A DNA stretch of 64,000 nucleotides, from positions 10,362,449 to 10,426,448 of the forward strand of contig NW_020954630.1 in the NCBI RefSeq assembly GCF_900497805.2, given 5' to 3'. The DNA comes from Vombatus ursinus (Eukaryota > Chordata > Mammalia > Diprotodontia > Vombatidae). Of the stretch, positions 63,806 to 64,000 are shown piece by piece. The position numbers and the translations under genes are program-made. Position 1 is the first letter of the stretch; each line of letters begins with the position of its first letter. The notes below the pieces were generated by a model. That model was not told where the DNA came from and did no database searches. It was given only the letters and a program-made list of their open reading frames with translations.

Positions 63806-64000
63806 TCGACCCAGCAATAGCACTTCTAGGGCTGTATCCCAAAGAGATCATAAAACTGGGGAAAAGACCCACATGTACAAAAATATTTAAAGCAGCTCTT
63901 TCAGTGGCGGCCAAGAATTGGAAATTGAGGGAATGCCCACCAATTGGGAAATGACTGAACAAGTTGTGGTATATGAATGTAATGGAATACTATTGTGCTA
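63806..64000 (+). repeat. L1 LINE ORF2 C-terminus, running off the window
   Basis: acccagcaatagcacttcta, gggctgtatcccaaagagat, aagacccacatgtacaaaaa, agaattggaaattgagggaa, atatgaatgtaatggaatac. Same region as 39047 onward and 16600-16800; close to the family consensus, so relatively young. Continues past the window end. Confidence 0.88.

Overview
The window looks like intergenic or intronic DNA from a marsupial (metatherian) nuclear genome. I find no convincing host protein-coding gene, tRNA, rRNA, CRISPR array or bacterial feature. The marsupial call rests on the repeats: Mar-1 SINEs with a BovB/RTE-like 3' tail, short WSINE1-like tRNA-derived SINEs ending in poly(A), a marsupial-type L1 family with ORF2 C-terminal and 3' fragments, HAL1 'half-L1' elements, and a dense background of very old MIR/THER1 CORE-SINEs, L2 and CR1/L3 pieces. 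I cannot tell an American opossum from an Australian marsupial. Family names come from recognised consensus motifs, not from a database search.

Layout. 1-12 kb: mostly AT-rich unique sequence with old CORE-SINEs, a hAT-like element inside a SINE (5.9-6.2 kb), a mariner-type element with TA-flanked terminal inverted repeats (6508-7078), microsatellites including a GGAA tract, and a first copy of a 0.39 kb duplicated block (2304-2690). 12-18 kb: L2, two Mar-1 copies, an antisense HAL1 split by a young SINE with perfect 12-bp target duplications (13.57-15.55 kb), the second copy of the duplicated block (15791-16163), and an antisense L1 interrupted by a sense L1 3' end. 18-25 kb: mainly unique sequence with a perfect 32-bp palindrome, an RFX-like X-box (21779-21792) and L2/CORE-SINE mosaics. 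24.7-29.0 kb: an antisense L1 3' end next to a nearly complete sense HAL1 that keeps a 287-codon ORF1 reading frame and is broken by a 798-base assembly gap at a GATA microsatellite.

29-45 kb: L2 3' ends, CORE-SINEs, a CR1/L3 piece, an L1 3' end inserted into a DNA-transposon-like repeat (39.0-39.6 kb), and an old L1 ORF2 reverse-transcriptase fragment (44.0-45.4 kb). 45-53.8 kb: microsatellites, Mar-1 copies, a hAT-like element, and a second mariner-type element of the same deletion structure as the first, inserted at TA into an antisense L1. 53.8-64 kb: unique segments between old CORE-SINEs, two SINEs with target duplications at 61.3-61.8 kb, and L2 running into an L1 3' end cut by the window edge.

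The recognised coding traces all belong to mobile elements. L1 machinery is the known mobiliser of L1, HAL1 and poly(A) SINEs; a BovB/RTE element is the presumed partner of Mar-1; L2 is the presumed partner of MIR-type SINEs. The strongest leads are the 13.5-kb-spaced duplication sharing two nested insertion junctions, the short mariner deletion-derivative family, a CORE-SINE set with an unusual tail, and a few candidate regulatory stretches (1-320, 7700-8030, 21540-22000).
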